From positions 1,238,001 through 1,302,000 of the forward strand of contig WPIO01000043.1 in assembly GCA_009760855.2 (NCBI GenBank): DNA of 64,000 nt, written 5' to 3'. The notes beneath the pieces were generated by a model. The model made no database searches. It was not told the DNA's origin and saw nothing but the letters and a program-made list of their open reading frames with translations. Origin of the DNA: Cristatella mucedo. Lineage: Eukaryota > Bryozoa > Phylactolaemata > Cristatellidae. This document shows, piece by piece, positions 36,336 to 47,439 of this stretch. Position 1 is the first letter of the stretch; each line of letters opens with the position of its first letter. The position numbers were made by a program, and so were the translations under genes.

Positions 36336-37500
36336 ATACAAGGCAGTCAATTAATAATGATTATTCAGGCAATGCCATGCTCTCCTTAATATAATTTCCC
36401 ATCCGTGCAAGTGGGAAAACAATTCCTAAATTGGACCTGCGACTTAACGTTTTAGCATTTAGGTACGCTATCTATGAATACCTAATGTCAGGAGCAGGTT
36501 CCAATGCTTTGCAATGTTGAAAAACGAAGGAAATACTTTACAGTGCAAAGTATGCAGCTTTTGAGAGCTTAATCGATGTCAAACGAGCGCATACTAACCA
36601 CTTGGTGATGGCGACGCCGCCGGCATTGTGTCGCCTTCGACGTGCGAGTGAACTGAAACAACGAAGGAATTCTTAAACAAACGCATTCGCAGCTTGCTGA
36701 GGTTTACACAATAACCTATTGCTAAAAGTGTACCTGACAATAAGCTCTAGAGCTTTCAGCACAAGAGACGCTTAAAAAATATATCTTAGCTGAGCAAAAC
36801 TTCAGTGACCTGTCGAGTATGTGCACTAGCATGTGCGCTTTATAAGCAGTATCTGTAAAATCGTCACGAATATCCCGTGATGCTATGCTCAGCTGTTGAT
36901 ACTCGATAAGTGCTATTGTCTAGGAATAACATTAAAAGATAAGGTCAGACGAGCGTGTACTAACACTTCTTGAAGGCAACGCCAAGGGCGGCAAACGGTT
37001 GATACCGACGGGTAAGTCAACTGAAACGATAAAGAGATATTTATATAAACTGCTTCGCGGGTTGCTTGGCTACCGAATGCGTACCGAAAGCCGCTTAGGC
37101 TGTGAGTGCGCTATACAAAACTCTCCTGCTTAACACCCACATGGTCTTTATGACTTTGTGGAGTTACTGACGGAGATACATTACATATAAGCAAACCTTT
37201 AATGCCCTATCGATTCCGCGCACCATTACACGTACACTATAAGCAGTATCTTTAGCATCGTTACGTATATCCGGCGATACCGGACTCAGCTGCACAGTGC
37301 TCTTCGCTTGGCGTGGCATTAAAAGATACGACTACTACTTCTCATCGCAAAAGTCAAAGCCATACAAATACACTGCTGTCGAGTTACAACAGCTATTAAG
37401 GAAATCACATTTTGTCATCAAATATAGTTTACCATCCTTAAATGAGGAAAAATTATTCCTTAGTTGGACGCATGACTGAAAGTTTTAGCGTTTCGATCTA
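36335..37500. repeat. R1 array, middle block
   Basis: Two decayed R1 units in the order: GTGGGAAAACAATTCCTAAATTGGAC, TTAGCATTTAGGTACGC, GCATACTAACCACTTGGTGATGG, ACTGAAACAA, AAAACTTCAGTGACCTGTCGAG, TATAAGCAGTATCTG, GGCATTAAAAGATACGA. A short LINE-A end (37066-37184) interrupts the second. Confidence 0.75.
37066..37184 (+). mobile_element. Very short LINE-A 3' end
   Basis: About 119 bp: the last ORF2 codons (GYRMRTESRLGCECAIQNSPA), a TAA stop and the 3'UTR to GGAGATACATTACAT. Inserted in the R1 array. Confidence 0.85.
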
Positions 37501-37579
37501 TGAATGCTCAACATAAGAGTATAGGGTCTAATTTGCTTCGGCACTTCCGCCAAGGGGGGGAAATTTCGTTCAATTACAG

Positions 37580-38105
37580 TTTCAATTATTGGCCGCCGCC
37601 AGTGCTTTGATGGCGGCCCGTCCCTTCAGTCTCCCGCTGGTCTCGTCGATCAGCGTAGCCTCTTTTTTCCTAAGGTGTTCTACAATATTTGAGACCGGCT
37701 TTTTAGTCAATGCACTCAAGGCTAGCCACGTTTACTCGTTCATGGCGTAATTTAGTGTATACGTAGAGAGGCTGTAATAATAAACGGTAAGCACACAAGG
37801 TTAGATTTTCACTTTACGTAGCGGTGATAAAATCTGCGATAATTCGAATAAACTCAATCAGCGTGCTGTAAGACGTCAGACAAAAATACGAGTGCAGGCT
37901 TTTCATTTTAAATGTAGCTTAGCCTCATGCAGATTAGAAGCAGAAGTCGTGCTACGAGCACCTTTGTGATCTACCGGCAGCTTCACAGACATCGGCTCTG
38001 GGACGCCTTGTTGAAAAACGGTCTCTAAAAAATTAACAAATTGATTTTCAGCAGACAACAAACCGGGCTACCATGCGAAATGATTGTATCTTTAGAAATC
38101 CTGTG
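37580..38105. repeat. Repeat R3, copy 3
   Basis: The longest R3 copy. It runs straight into an R1 unit at about 38105, which suggests R3 and R1 are parts of one larger unit. Confidence 0.8.
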
Positions 38106-38777
38106 CAGCTGTCTATAAGCTCCATCGCTATTAGAGCTTCATGCGAAAAAGGCAGATTATGGCTAAGCAAAACTTCAATGACCTATTAAGTCTGTGGACT
38201 ACTATATACACTTAACAAGCAGTATCTGTTAATCGTTGCGTATATCCGGTGATACCGTGCTAAGCTGTAATTAACTAAGAAGTGCTCTTCCCTTGGCACA
38301 ACATTAGAAGATACGCCTAAAGCCTCACATCGCTGCACAAGCCAAAGCCGTAACAATACAATGCGGCCGATCAACAACAATTATTCGGGCAACCATTTTT
38401 TTCTCTCTGTGATACAATATATCGTTCCTGCAAGTGTTAGAATTAATCCCAAATTGGACGAACGATTCAACCTACAACCATTACAACCTCCAACCATACG
38501 CTAGCCGAGAACGTGTAACGTCCTGCGTCGGGTCTCTCCCGCTGCCGCACTAGTTTCCCTCAAGCGAAAGAGATTGTTAAACGTTAAAAACACAAATTGA
38601 AAAAGATAGGTGAAACGCAATTTAACGCAGCCTCTGAGATCCTGATTAATTTCAATTCGACGCACTATTACCACTTCTTGTTGGTGCCGCCACCAGAACG
38701 CGCTCGCCGTCAACGGCAAAGTAAACTGAAACAATGAAGGAATATTAAGAAAAACTGCGTCGCAGATTGATGGGGTT
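38105..38777. repeat. R1 unit left of the LINE-A insertion
   Basis: Contains the same ordered R1 motifs and ends GCGTCGCAGATTGATGGGG, where the LINE-A begins. The unit resumes at 41362. Confidence 0.8.
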
Positions 38778-41361
38778 TATTCACGTTGACAACCCTAGCA
38801 ACAGCCAGGTCCGCTCATTTCTTGACTGTCTGGAGAATTTTGGTTTGGCCCAACACGTTAATCATAGCGCCTACGTCGGTGGCCACTATCTAGATTTCGT
38901 GATCACTAAGAATGTTCTCCCCACTGACTTTGTGGTGTGCCCACTGACCCTCTCAGATCATTGTTCGGTCTCGTTTACTGTTCCTGCTCCCTCATACGTG
39001 CAGGGCAATGTCGAATTTGCCAAACGACGTAACTTACAAAGCATTGACATGGACAAGTTTTTGAAATCTGTTTGTGATGCAGGCCTTCTTGATCTGCATT
39101 GAGACTCGACCGGCAGCCTCGATACCCTCACTGATGCGATGAACATGACACTCAGGAGTGCTCTTGACAAGCATGCTCCCGTTCGCTCTATCCGTGTTCA
39201 AAGTCGTCGAGATTGCTTTCAATTTACAAAAAAACTCCTTAAGATGCGCCGTGTTAAGCGCAGGCTGGAACGTCGTTTCAAGAAATCGGGGTCTGAGGCA
39301 GACCTAGTAAATTTTAAAGACTTCCTTTGAGTTTACACACGAAAGCTTAAAAAAGCCAGGGCTTCTTTTTTCATTAGAAGACTAAATTTCTGCCAATCGG
39401 ACACTAAACAGATTTATAAGACAGTAAATCATTTACTGGCCAATGCTGTCAGGTCTGACTCCCCAGATATTAAGGGCTCAGCCGAAAAGTTTTCAGCCTT
39501 CTTTACTGAAAAAATTGTGCACATTCGTGCCTCCATTAAGCCCCCTCCGACCAAAGCAATCGCCGTTCCTCAAACTGTGACCTTTCTTAAAAGGTTCTCT
39601 GATGTTTCTGCCTGTGGTGTGGCTGCCTTAATAAGGTCTAGCAAAATGAGCTCGTCTCCTGAAGACCCTATACCTTCATCTCTGTGGTCTTCACTGGCAG
39701 ACCAACTTAGCCCTGCCATAATCAATATTTTTAATGCTTCTTTGGGAAAAGGGGTCGTCCCCAAGTCCTTCAAATCGTCAATCGTTAGACCTATTCTTAA
39801 AAAGCCTGGATTAGACACAGAGGTCCTAGCAAACTATCGTCCAGTTTACCTTTTTCCGTTCTTATCCAAGATTCTTGAAAAAATTGTTGCTAAGCAGCTA
39901 GTTGAACATATTGAAAATAATGGAATGTCAGAAACATTTCAATCAGGTTTCAAGAGGCAGCACTCTACTCAAACTGCTCTCCTCCGTGTTAACAATGACA
40001 TTCTACGTGGCAACGATGACGAGAATGTCACTGCCTTAGCTCTGCTAGATCTGTCTGCTGCCTTCGACACCATTGATCACGAAGTTCTGCTTGAACGACT
40101 GAGAACAACGATCGGTCTGGCAGACGAAGCACTGGCGTGGTTTAAATCATACTTGTCTGATCGTGTTCAATCCGTGTCGTGTGGGGGTCAGGTCTCAGAC
40201 ATGAGAAGGGTCACATGTGGTGTACCTCAAGTGTCTGTACTTGGTCCCTTGCTGTTCTCCATTTATACGCAACCTCTGGGAAAAGTGATTAAGGCCCACG
40301 GAATAGGATATCACTTCTATGCTGACGATACTCAGTTGTATTTGTCATTTAAACCGTCGGAATCTGCTGCAGCAACTGAGAAACTGAATGCTTGCCTTGC
40401 CGATATTCGATCCTGGATGTCGGAAAACTTCCTGAAATTAAATGACGATAAAACCGAACTGCTTCTCATAGGACACCCTAAGCGTGTGGCTGGATTAAAA
40501 GGCTTTGCTGCTCTAATAGGTGATGCTATTGTGCGACCTTCACCACATGCTCGTAATCTAGGTGTCGTGTTCGATAGCTGCCTCAATTTCAAAAGCTTCA
40601 TTCAGAAGACTGCCTCTACAGCTAGCCATCACATCCGATCCCTATCCAAGATTAGAAGCTGTCTCCCACAGTGGCTTGTAAAAAATTTGACTAGCTCTTT
40701 AGTTCTGTCTCGGCTTGATTATTGTAATTCCCTTTTGGCTGGGCTACCAAAGAAAGCTATTATGCCACTACAGCGGCCTATGAATATGGCTGCAAGGCTG
40801 GTCTTCAAGTCCCAGCGGTTTGAGCACGTGTCACCTTTGCTGAAGGAGCTAGGATGGTTGCCGGTTGAGCAAAGAATACAGAGCAAAGTTCTTATGCTGA
40901 CCCACAAGGCCCGCCACGGCTTGGCTCCTTCATACCTAGCTGAACTGCTGCATCAGTTTCAGCCTGTTCACGCCCTCAGGTCCTGTGTGGACAATAAATT
41001 AGCTGTCCTGTTCCTCCGCTTAAAGACAGTTGGCGACAGAAGCTTTAGCTCTGCAGGTCATAGACTGTGGAACTCGCTTCCACAATTCTTGCGCAACGAC
41101 ATCTACTCTCCAACTGCCAACTATGGCACATCTTTTTCAGCGGTTCTGAACTGCTACTTCCATGCTACTCACTACCTCAACTGCTCTCCTAGCTCTGCTA
41201 TGCTTCTCACTTTCTCTTTGTTGCGTGAGACGAAGTCTGTTGGCTACCGAATGCGTACCGAAAGCCGCTTAGGCTGCGAGTGCGCTATACGAAACTCTCC
41301 TGCGTAACACCCACATGGTCTTTATGACTTTGTGGAGTTACTGATGGAGATACAGTATACA
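38778..41361 (+). mobile_element. LINE-A, nearly full ORF2 (endonuclease end and reverse transcriptase)
   Basis: The longest LINE-A copy: 2.58 kb, 5'-truncated inside the endonuclease domain. One frame runs from the start of the element to TAA at 41308 with only two interruptions, TGA at 39100-39102 and at 39328-39330. In order: endonuclease C-terminus (HVDNPSNSQVRSF, HYLDFVIT, LSDHCSVSF), a basic linker (RVKRRLERRFKK), RT N-part (ANYRPVYLFPFLSKILEKIV), motif A (LDLSAAFDTIDH), altered motif B (GVPQVSVLGP; Val codon at 40231-40233), motif C (YADD at 40318-40329), and the C-terminal domain. The 3'UTR is about 50 bases. The flanks are the two halves of an R1 unit with a 3-bp GTT at both joints. 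Function would be target-primed retrotransposition. Clade CR1/L2 by motifs. Confidence 0.93.
39517..41307 (+). CDS. LINE-A ORF2, longest open part (reverse transcriptase)
   Basis: 596 codons open after the second TGA, covering the whole RT domain and the C-terminal region. The first ATG is not the natural start, since the same frame continues upstream through the endonuclease end. Motif A and motif C carry the catalytic aspartates. The motif B glycine (PQG in nearly all reverse transcriptases) is Val. The neighbouring NYRPISLLPF-type motif reads NYRPVYLFPF, also unusual. Confidence 0.88.
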   Translation: MHIRASIKPPPTKAIAVPQTVTFLKRFSDVSACGVAALIRSSKMSSSPEDPIPSSLWSSLADQLSPAIINIFNASLGKGVVPKSFKSSIVRPILKKPGLDTEVLANYRPVYLFPFLSKILEKIVAKQLVEHIENNGMSETFQSGFKRQHSTQTALLRVNNDILRGNDDENVTALALLDLSAAFDTIDHEVLLERLRTTIGLADEALAWFKSYLSDRVQSVSCGGQVSDMRRVTCGVPQVSVLGPLLFSIYTQPLGKVIKAHGIGYHFYADDTQLYLSFKPSESAAATEKLNACLADIRSWMSENFLKLNDDKTELLLIGHPKRVAGLKGFAALIGDAIVRPSPHARNLGVVFDSCLNFKSFIQKTASTASHHIRSLSKIRSCLPQWLVKNLTSSLVLSRLDYCNSLLAGLPKKAIMPLQRPMNMAARLVFKSQRFEHVSPLLKELGWLPVEQRIQSKVLMLTHKARHGLAPSYLAELLHQFQPVHALRSCVDNKLAVLFLRLKTVGDRSFSSAGHRLWNSLPQFLRNDIYSPTANYGTSFSAVLNCYFHATHYLNCSPSSAMLLTFSLLRETKSVGYRMRTESRLGCECAIRNSPA

Positions 41362-42060
41362 GTTCGTGCCATAGCTTATTACTAACAATGCAGCTGACCA
41401 CAAGCTTCACAGGTATTAGACCTTCCTCGAATCAAAAGATACTCTTTAAAGAAATATGGCTAAGCAAAACTTCAATGACCCATCAAGTCGACGACAGACC
41501 AACCGTTCCGGCATTTTGGTACGCTAGCCATGAACACATGAAATCCTACGCATGATCTCTCACGTTGTGTCGCTTCTTTCTGTCAGGCGGAAGCTCTGTC
41601 TAACGTTAAAATGACGACCCACAAACTTGGGTTCGACGCAATTTGAGGCAGCTTTTAAAAGTCTGATATATGTCAAAAGAGGGCATACTAACCAGTTCGT
41701 AACGGCTACGGCTCCGGCATCGCGTCACCGTCGACGGGCAAGTCAACTGAAACAATGACAGAATATTAAAAAAAAACTTCGTAGCGTGTTGCTGAGGTTC
41801 GTGCAATTACCTCTAGCTAAAACATTACCTGACTATAAGCTGCGGAGTTATTAAAGCTTCAAGCAAAAGAGGCTCTTAAAAGAGCAGATTATGGGTAAGC
41901 AAAACTTCAATGACCTATCAAGTAGGTGCACTACTGTATACACTTTATAAACTTTATATTCTTTAAAATCGCTACCTATATATGGTGATATCGTGCTCAG
42001 CTGTAATTAACCAAGAGGTGCTCTTCGCTTGGCATTACATGAAAAGGTATGCGTACAGAC
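41362..42060. repeat. R1 array right of the LINE-A insertion
   Basis: 41363-41920 duplicates 33517-34072 at high identity; the rest is a more decayed R1 unit (TATATATGGTGATATCGTGCTCAGC, TTGGCATTACATGAAAAGG). Confidence 0.85.
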
Positions 42061-42112
42061 CTTGGTCGGGGGCGAGCACCTTAACCGCTGGACCAAACCA
42101 GCTCGGCGCGTA
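42060..42112 (-). mobile_element. SINE-1 head fragment without tail
   Basis: On the minus strand, GAGCTGGTTTGGTCCAGCGG and GACCAAGGTCTG: only the first ~50 bp of SINE-1, with no B box or tail. Confidence 0.75.
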
Positions 42113-42540
42113 CTTAATACATGTACTTAATACAATTGACCATCCTTGCAAGTGGTAAAAATATTCCTAAATTGAACGAATGGCTATACGTGCCAGCATT
42201 TCGGTACGTTAGCCATGAACGCTTTACATCCTTCGTCGAGTCGCTCTTGCTGCGTCGCTTATTTCCCGTCAAGAAGAATAGTCTGTTAACCGTAAAAAAC
42301 ACAATATTTAAAAATGTAAATGTAAAATAGTTTTTTATGGCCTTATAAATGCCAAACTGGGGCTTAATAGCCAGTAGTTGATATTTCTGAAACCGTCTGC
42401 ATTGTGCGAACGTTGAAGGTGGAGACAACCGAAACGATTAACAAATATTTTTTTTTAAACTGCGTCGCAGATTGCAGAGGTTCGTGCTGAAGCCTCTTGC
42501 TAATAACATCAAGACTATAAGCTCCGGATTTTAAAGATCT
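42112..42540. repeat. R1 array, last unit
   Basis: ATCCTTGCAAGTGGTAAAAATATTCCTAAATTG, CATTTCGGTACGTTAGCCATG and CTGCGTCGCAGATTGCAGAGG follow the R1 order. The array ends near 42540. Confidence 0.75.
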
Positions 42541-42724
42541 TTACCAGTTATGAAAGTTTACCTCACGTGTTTTGTACGTTTTTTTATAGACCGGGATTTG
42601 CCAGCAATAACTGACCAAGGCTCTGCGACACACTCTACTCAGCAGTGCACTACACATCTGAATTATGTCAATGTACCCATATGAATTTTTTCTTAGATTA
42701 ATTGTTTAATAAACTTAATCTTTC

Positions 42725-44035
42725 TTCAGCGCCTCTCGTCTCTTCTGGGCATTACTGGCACTGCATTGCAATGACTCAGGTCCTATCTCAGTGGGATACT
42801 CCTTGGTATTGATGATAATGGACAAAGATCATCCGAGGAACCTCTGAAATATGGGATACCTCAGGGCTCTGTGCTTGGTCCTCTTCTTTTTACGGTTTAT
42901 ACTCCCTTCTTGCCGATGCGATTGCCAAGCATAGTCTAGGCTTTCACATACATGCAGATGACACTCAGTTGTACCTTTGCTTTGATCCCTCTCAGCCCTC
43001 CAGCACGTCGAATTATTTCAACTCCCTTGCGGCATATGCTGATGTTATCTGCACATAGATGGCAGAAAACTATCTTACATTAAATGACGATAAAACTAAC
43101 TTACTAGTTATGGGTAAACCAAGTTTGATTCAGAAACTTGAAAGAATAAAGCTCAAAATCGGCTCTGCAAGCATATCTCCTGTTGAATCTGCTCGAAATC
43201 TAGGTGTCGTGTTCTAAGTGACCTTTCGTTAGACGACCACATCAGCTCCACAATCAAGTCTGCCTACTTTCAGATACATAGCATTGCTAAAATTCGGGAT
43301 TGTTTAGATGAGGATACCACGTCTAAGTTGGTCCATGCATTTGTGACATCCCGACTTGACTTCTGTAACTCACTGCTTGCTGGCCTACCGGCATGTGCAA
43401 TCAGGCGATTACACCTGGTGCAAAACTCTGCAGCTAGGCTTGTCTGTCGTCAGCCTCGCAGTTGCCACATCACACCACTTCACGCCGACATACACCGGCT
43501 ACCAGTCAAGCAACGGATCGACTTCAAGGTTTTGTCGCTCACTTTTAGGTCACTTCATTCTTTGGCTCCAGCCTATCTCTCAAATCTACTCCCCCACCAG
43601 GCCAAGTATCGTACCACCCGCTTTTTGGAATCCAACAGTTTACCAATACCTCGTACAAATCTCAAATCCTTTGGAGACCATGCATGTAGTTCGTATGCTC
43701 TCAAAGCCTGGAACTAACTCCCGACTTGCGTCAGAACATCCCCCGACTTGACCACATTTAAAAAGAACTTAAAAGCACACCTATTTATCACAGCATTTAG
43801 TGGGTCCCTGTGATTCGACCTTTACGTGCTTATGCGTGCTGACATTTTGCGTGCTGCCACTAGCCACACTTGCATGCTGACCCTGTGCATGTCACCCCTA
43901 ACCATGTTATTCATGTTGTTTATCAAGCATGATATTACTCACGATTCAATCGCGTTTCTCTTTGAAGAAAATGTAAAGCGTCTAGAAAGAGATTGAGTTC
44001 TCTGAGGGAACTTTATAAAATGTAATATAATTTAT
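42725..44035 (+). mobile_element. LINE-B, 3' half
   Basis: 5'-truncated inside RT. Recognisable decayed GIPQGSVLGPLLFTVYT, HIHADDTQLYLCFDPSQP, then an intact run of 129 codons (43328-43717) with LDFCNSLLAGLPACAIRRL, QNSAARLVCR, PVKQRIDFKVLSL and SLHSLAPAYLSNLLP. Ends with the LINE-B tail. Several frameshifts and stops. Confidence 0.88.
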
Positions 44036-44039
44036 TTTA

Positions 44040-44170
44040 TAGTTGTAGAGATTGAGCATGCTACCATTAACAATTAGCAACAATCTGCTTCCTTTGCACC
44101 AAACGTAAAGTGCCTGGAAAGAGATCAAGTTCCGAGGGCGCTATACAAATGTATTATTCTTATCATTATC
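44040..44170 (+). mobile_element. Second LINE-B tail
   Basis: GTAAAGTGCCTGGAAAGAGAT and GGGCGCTATACAAATGTATTATT directly after the previous element's end. Confidence 0.7.
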
Positions 44171-44825
44171 AATCCTAACACTCATGCGTCTTTGTCCCAC
44201 CGATAAGGTCTCTAATGGCTTGGCACTGACCTGAAAACTGAAGGTTCACACCCTTGAAAACTTCCTCGACAGTAATGGTCCATGCCAATACAGCAATCTT
44301 CTGCAATCCGTCGTAAATCTACTGCACCTACTGCAAAGCTAAAGTATCCATATCAGGCATTGCATCGCACTTTTTTAAAGTGTAATGTTATACCTAATGT
44401 AATATGCTTATTGTAAAATGCTTCTTTGTCCGATTGACAAGTCCCTATTGGCTTGGTAATGACCTGCAAACTGAAAGTTCACACCCCTAGAAACTTACTC
44501 CAGGTAGAGCACGATAAACAAATAGCTTATCATCTTCACATTAGCACCACTACAACTGTGCAAGCCTACATTTTTAGTAATTAATGTAGCTTCTCGCCCT
44601 ACTGCTGACGTTTTAGCGCTCAACAGAACTCTAATGCTCACTACACCTGGCTTTGGAGAGCCAATGATGTATTTCCAACAAACCACAAAGTCTCCCTCAC
44701 CTGCTACGCCAGCGCAATTATACCCGCTGTGTCATAACTTGAGTTGAGTATGCACACTAACGACGGCAGAGAAATTATGGGTTGTACTTATTTCCCGAAC
44801 TCGCTTAAATTTGCACTTTGTGAGA
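44171..44825. other. Unassigned, with one internal repeat
   Basis: The phrases CTTTGTCC.ACCGATAAG..CTAATGGCTTGG.A.TGACCTG and GTTCACACCC recur at about 44190 and 44425, a diverged duplication of some 235 bp period. No gene seen. Confidence 0.5.
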
Positions 44826-44925
44826 TAATAATAATAATACCAATACTTTGCATAGCACCCTCAGAGAATGGAATCTCATTCTAGGCACTCACTACAGATG
44901 CTGTATAGACAGCATTGCCAAATGG
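44826..44925 (-). mobile_element. LINE-B tail
   Basis: (AAT)n followed by GCACCCTCAGAGAATGGAATCTC and TAGGCACT, the minus-strand LINE-B tail. Confidence 0.7.
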
Positions 44926-45399
44926 TTGGTGGTGATGAATTAACCGTCCTTAATTGCCCCTTCATGCAGCTGGCACAATTAAATAAAACCATTAATCTGC
45001 GACGATTGTGCAATCACGCATTTTTAGCAAAACGTGGACAAACCAGATTTTTTAGATCGAGAGTGCTGGCTGTGGCGTGCACGCACAAAGCAGCATGGCC
45101 ATCGAATGGTAGTAATCTATCATTCGTCGTACCTATTCCCTGTGGAGCTAGCTTGATTGGTCAATTGGATTTGGTCTACGGTTGTTGTGAGAACGGACTA
45201 TGGGCCAACAGCTTGAGCAGTCAGTACGGCATTGGAAGAGCACAGCGTGTCCAATGCTGTGCAGTACTCGACAATAAATGTGCGAAATGACGTTAGCATT
45301 TTCGGATTACCTTTAAACTTGTAGAATTTCAGGTGGAATTATGCCGTGAGAATTAAAGTTTCACGTAGCCAATTGACAGATAATTTTTGAAAGGTCGTA

Positions 45400-47330
45400 A
45401 TAAATTGCAGGATTTGCCCGAGGATTAGCAATTGATTGCTGTTCATTCCCCAAAATTGAACGCATATATTGGGTTGAAATTGAAGGAGAGCATTTTAAAA
45501 AGAGTGCACTGTCGTAAACGATTAATAAATTTAGCTTTGCACAGCCTATTAGTGGTCAATTTGCGGCAGATTGCAGAAGATTGCTGCATTGGCAAGGACA
45601 CGGGCGTATTTCTCCGAGCAATCGCCGTCAGTTGCCATGCATTTCCTGAGATTGAGCGCACATAATTCGTGCAAGTTACGTTCTCAGAAAGTCAGATGTT
45701 ATACGGAACAAGAGTTGCTATTTCACGAAGTCAATCTTGTTGATTTTTCTCGGATTGCCGTATTGGCCTGACCATTGCTGTGAATTTTCGTGCATTGCTG
45801 GCAGTTAACGAGAAAAGTAGCTTGAAAATGCCACGGTTTCACTTTGGACACAGCGAAATTTTATATCCAATGACTTTGAACTTCGCACTGCCAATTGCTC
45901 GTCGATTGGGTTGGAGTCATGGCCCGGGCCATTGCAGTCGATTGCCATTCATATTTTGTAATTGTACATGGGAAATTGTTTGATAGGATGTCCTTGCACT
46001 GTAAAATCAGTGCGATGTAATATGTAAAAAAGTTTGAGCTTGGCTCAGTCGCTTTCTGGTGATTTTTTAGGGTTGGTAATGAATTGCCGTATTTTCCTTG
46101 GCCATTGACGTCAAATTCTATGCATCGCCCAAGATTGAATGCACAGAGTGGGTTGAAAGTATGCTCAGTGAGATGCTACGCGGAATGAGAATTGAAGCTT
46201 GGTGCAGCCGATTTCTTGTCGATTTGCCACGGATTTCGGAATTGGTCCCTGCCATTGGTGTCGATTGCCCTGCATTGTGGGCGATTAACGTGCAAAATAG
46301 CTTGAAAGTCCTACGATTTCACGTATAGCACAAAGAAATGTGGATTGCGATGACAATTGGCGCTTCGTGCAGACAATTTGTGGTCGAAGAGCCATGGATT
46401 GTAGTAGATTGCTGCTTCGAGCCGAGCCATTGCCGTAGATTGCCATGCATTGCCCGAGCTTGTACGAGCGCAATTGCTTAAAATGATGGGGTTGACTTTA
46501 ATCAGTGTGCTTTGTATCACGCATTCAAAATTTGATTGCAAAACTGATTTCAGGGCATTTTGCATCAGATTGCTGTAGATTGCCGTATTGGCCCTAACCA
46601 GTGCAGTCGATTACAGCGCATTGCTGTCGAAAGGTCGAGGCAATAGAAGTGAAATTGTGCGATTACACAATAACCGAAGATTAGAGCAACGTGCAATCAC
46701 TATTAGAGCTTGAAGTGTACGTATTCTGGTCGTTTTGCATCGGGTTGCGGTGGATTGGCGTACTGGCCCGGGTAGTTGCAGTCGATTACAGTGCATTGCT
46801 GTAAAATGGTCGAGGCAATTACAGTGAAGTTATGCGAGTACACAATAACCGAAAAGTAGAGCAGCGTGAAATCCTAATTAGAGCTTCCAGTGTACGAGTT
46901 CTGGTCGCTGTGTGGCGGATTGCAGCAGATTTTGACGGATTGAGGTGGATTGTGGTATGGGACCGGGCCGTTGCAGTCGATTGCAATTCAATGCAATTAG
47001 AGCTTCGCGATGGCGATTTGAGGATGATTTTTGGTGGAATAGAGTAGATTGTGGTAGTTTCCCGGGTCATTTCAGGCGATTTCCGCCCATTGCCACAGTG
47101 CGAGGATGCACAATTTTTTATTTTACGTGGCTGTGCAAACAGCAAGGTGAACTTTATTGTGCAATAAAAAATGGAGCTCGGCGCAATATATTTCGATTTT
47201 TTATGCGGTGGATTCGGTGGGTTGAAATGGATTGCGAAATTGGCCCGTGCTACTGCAGTCCATTGCAGCACATTGCACGAGAACGGCCGTGCCAATGCAA
47301 GTGAAACTTTTCAAGTGCAATTGTCGTAGA
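45400..47330. repeat. Decayed ATTGC-rich satellite
   Basis: A theme such as GATTGCCGTATTGGCC, CGGGCCATTGCAGTCGATTG and GCATTGC recurs at about 45760, 45920, 46245, 46580, 46755, 46950 and 47230, at spacings near 160-195 bp or about twice that. Other blocks repeat too: AGTTAACGAGAAAAGTAGCTTGAAA (45806) against GATTAACGTGCAAAATAGCTTGAAA (46283), and ACACAATAACCGAA at 46665 and 46840. Confidence 0.75.
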
Positions 47331-47439
47331 GCGTGCTCTTTGTCCTACGAAATCAAAAAAGGGAGCTTTTCGAACAGGATTTCTTTCGTTTCGTGGTGCG
47401 ATATGCAGTAGATTTTGGTGGATTGCTACATACATGCGG

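Noticed and set aside
44868-45290. 140-codon open frame on the plus strand
   Set aside because: Begins inside a minus-strand LINE-B tail and runs into sequence with no protein features.
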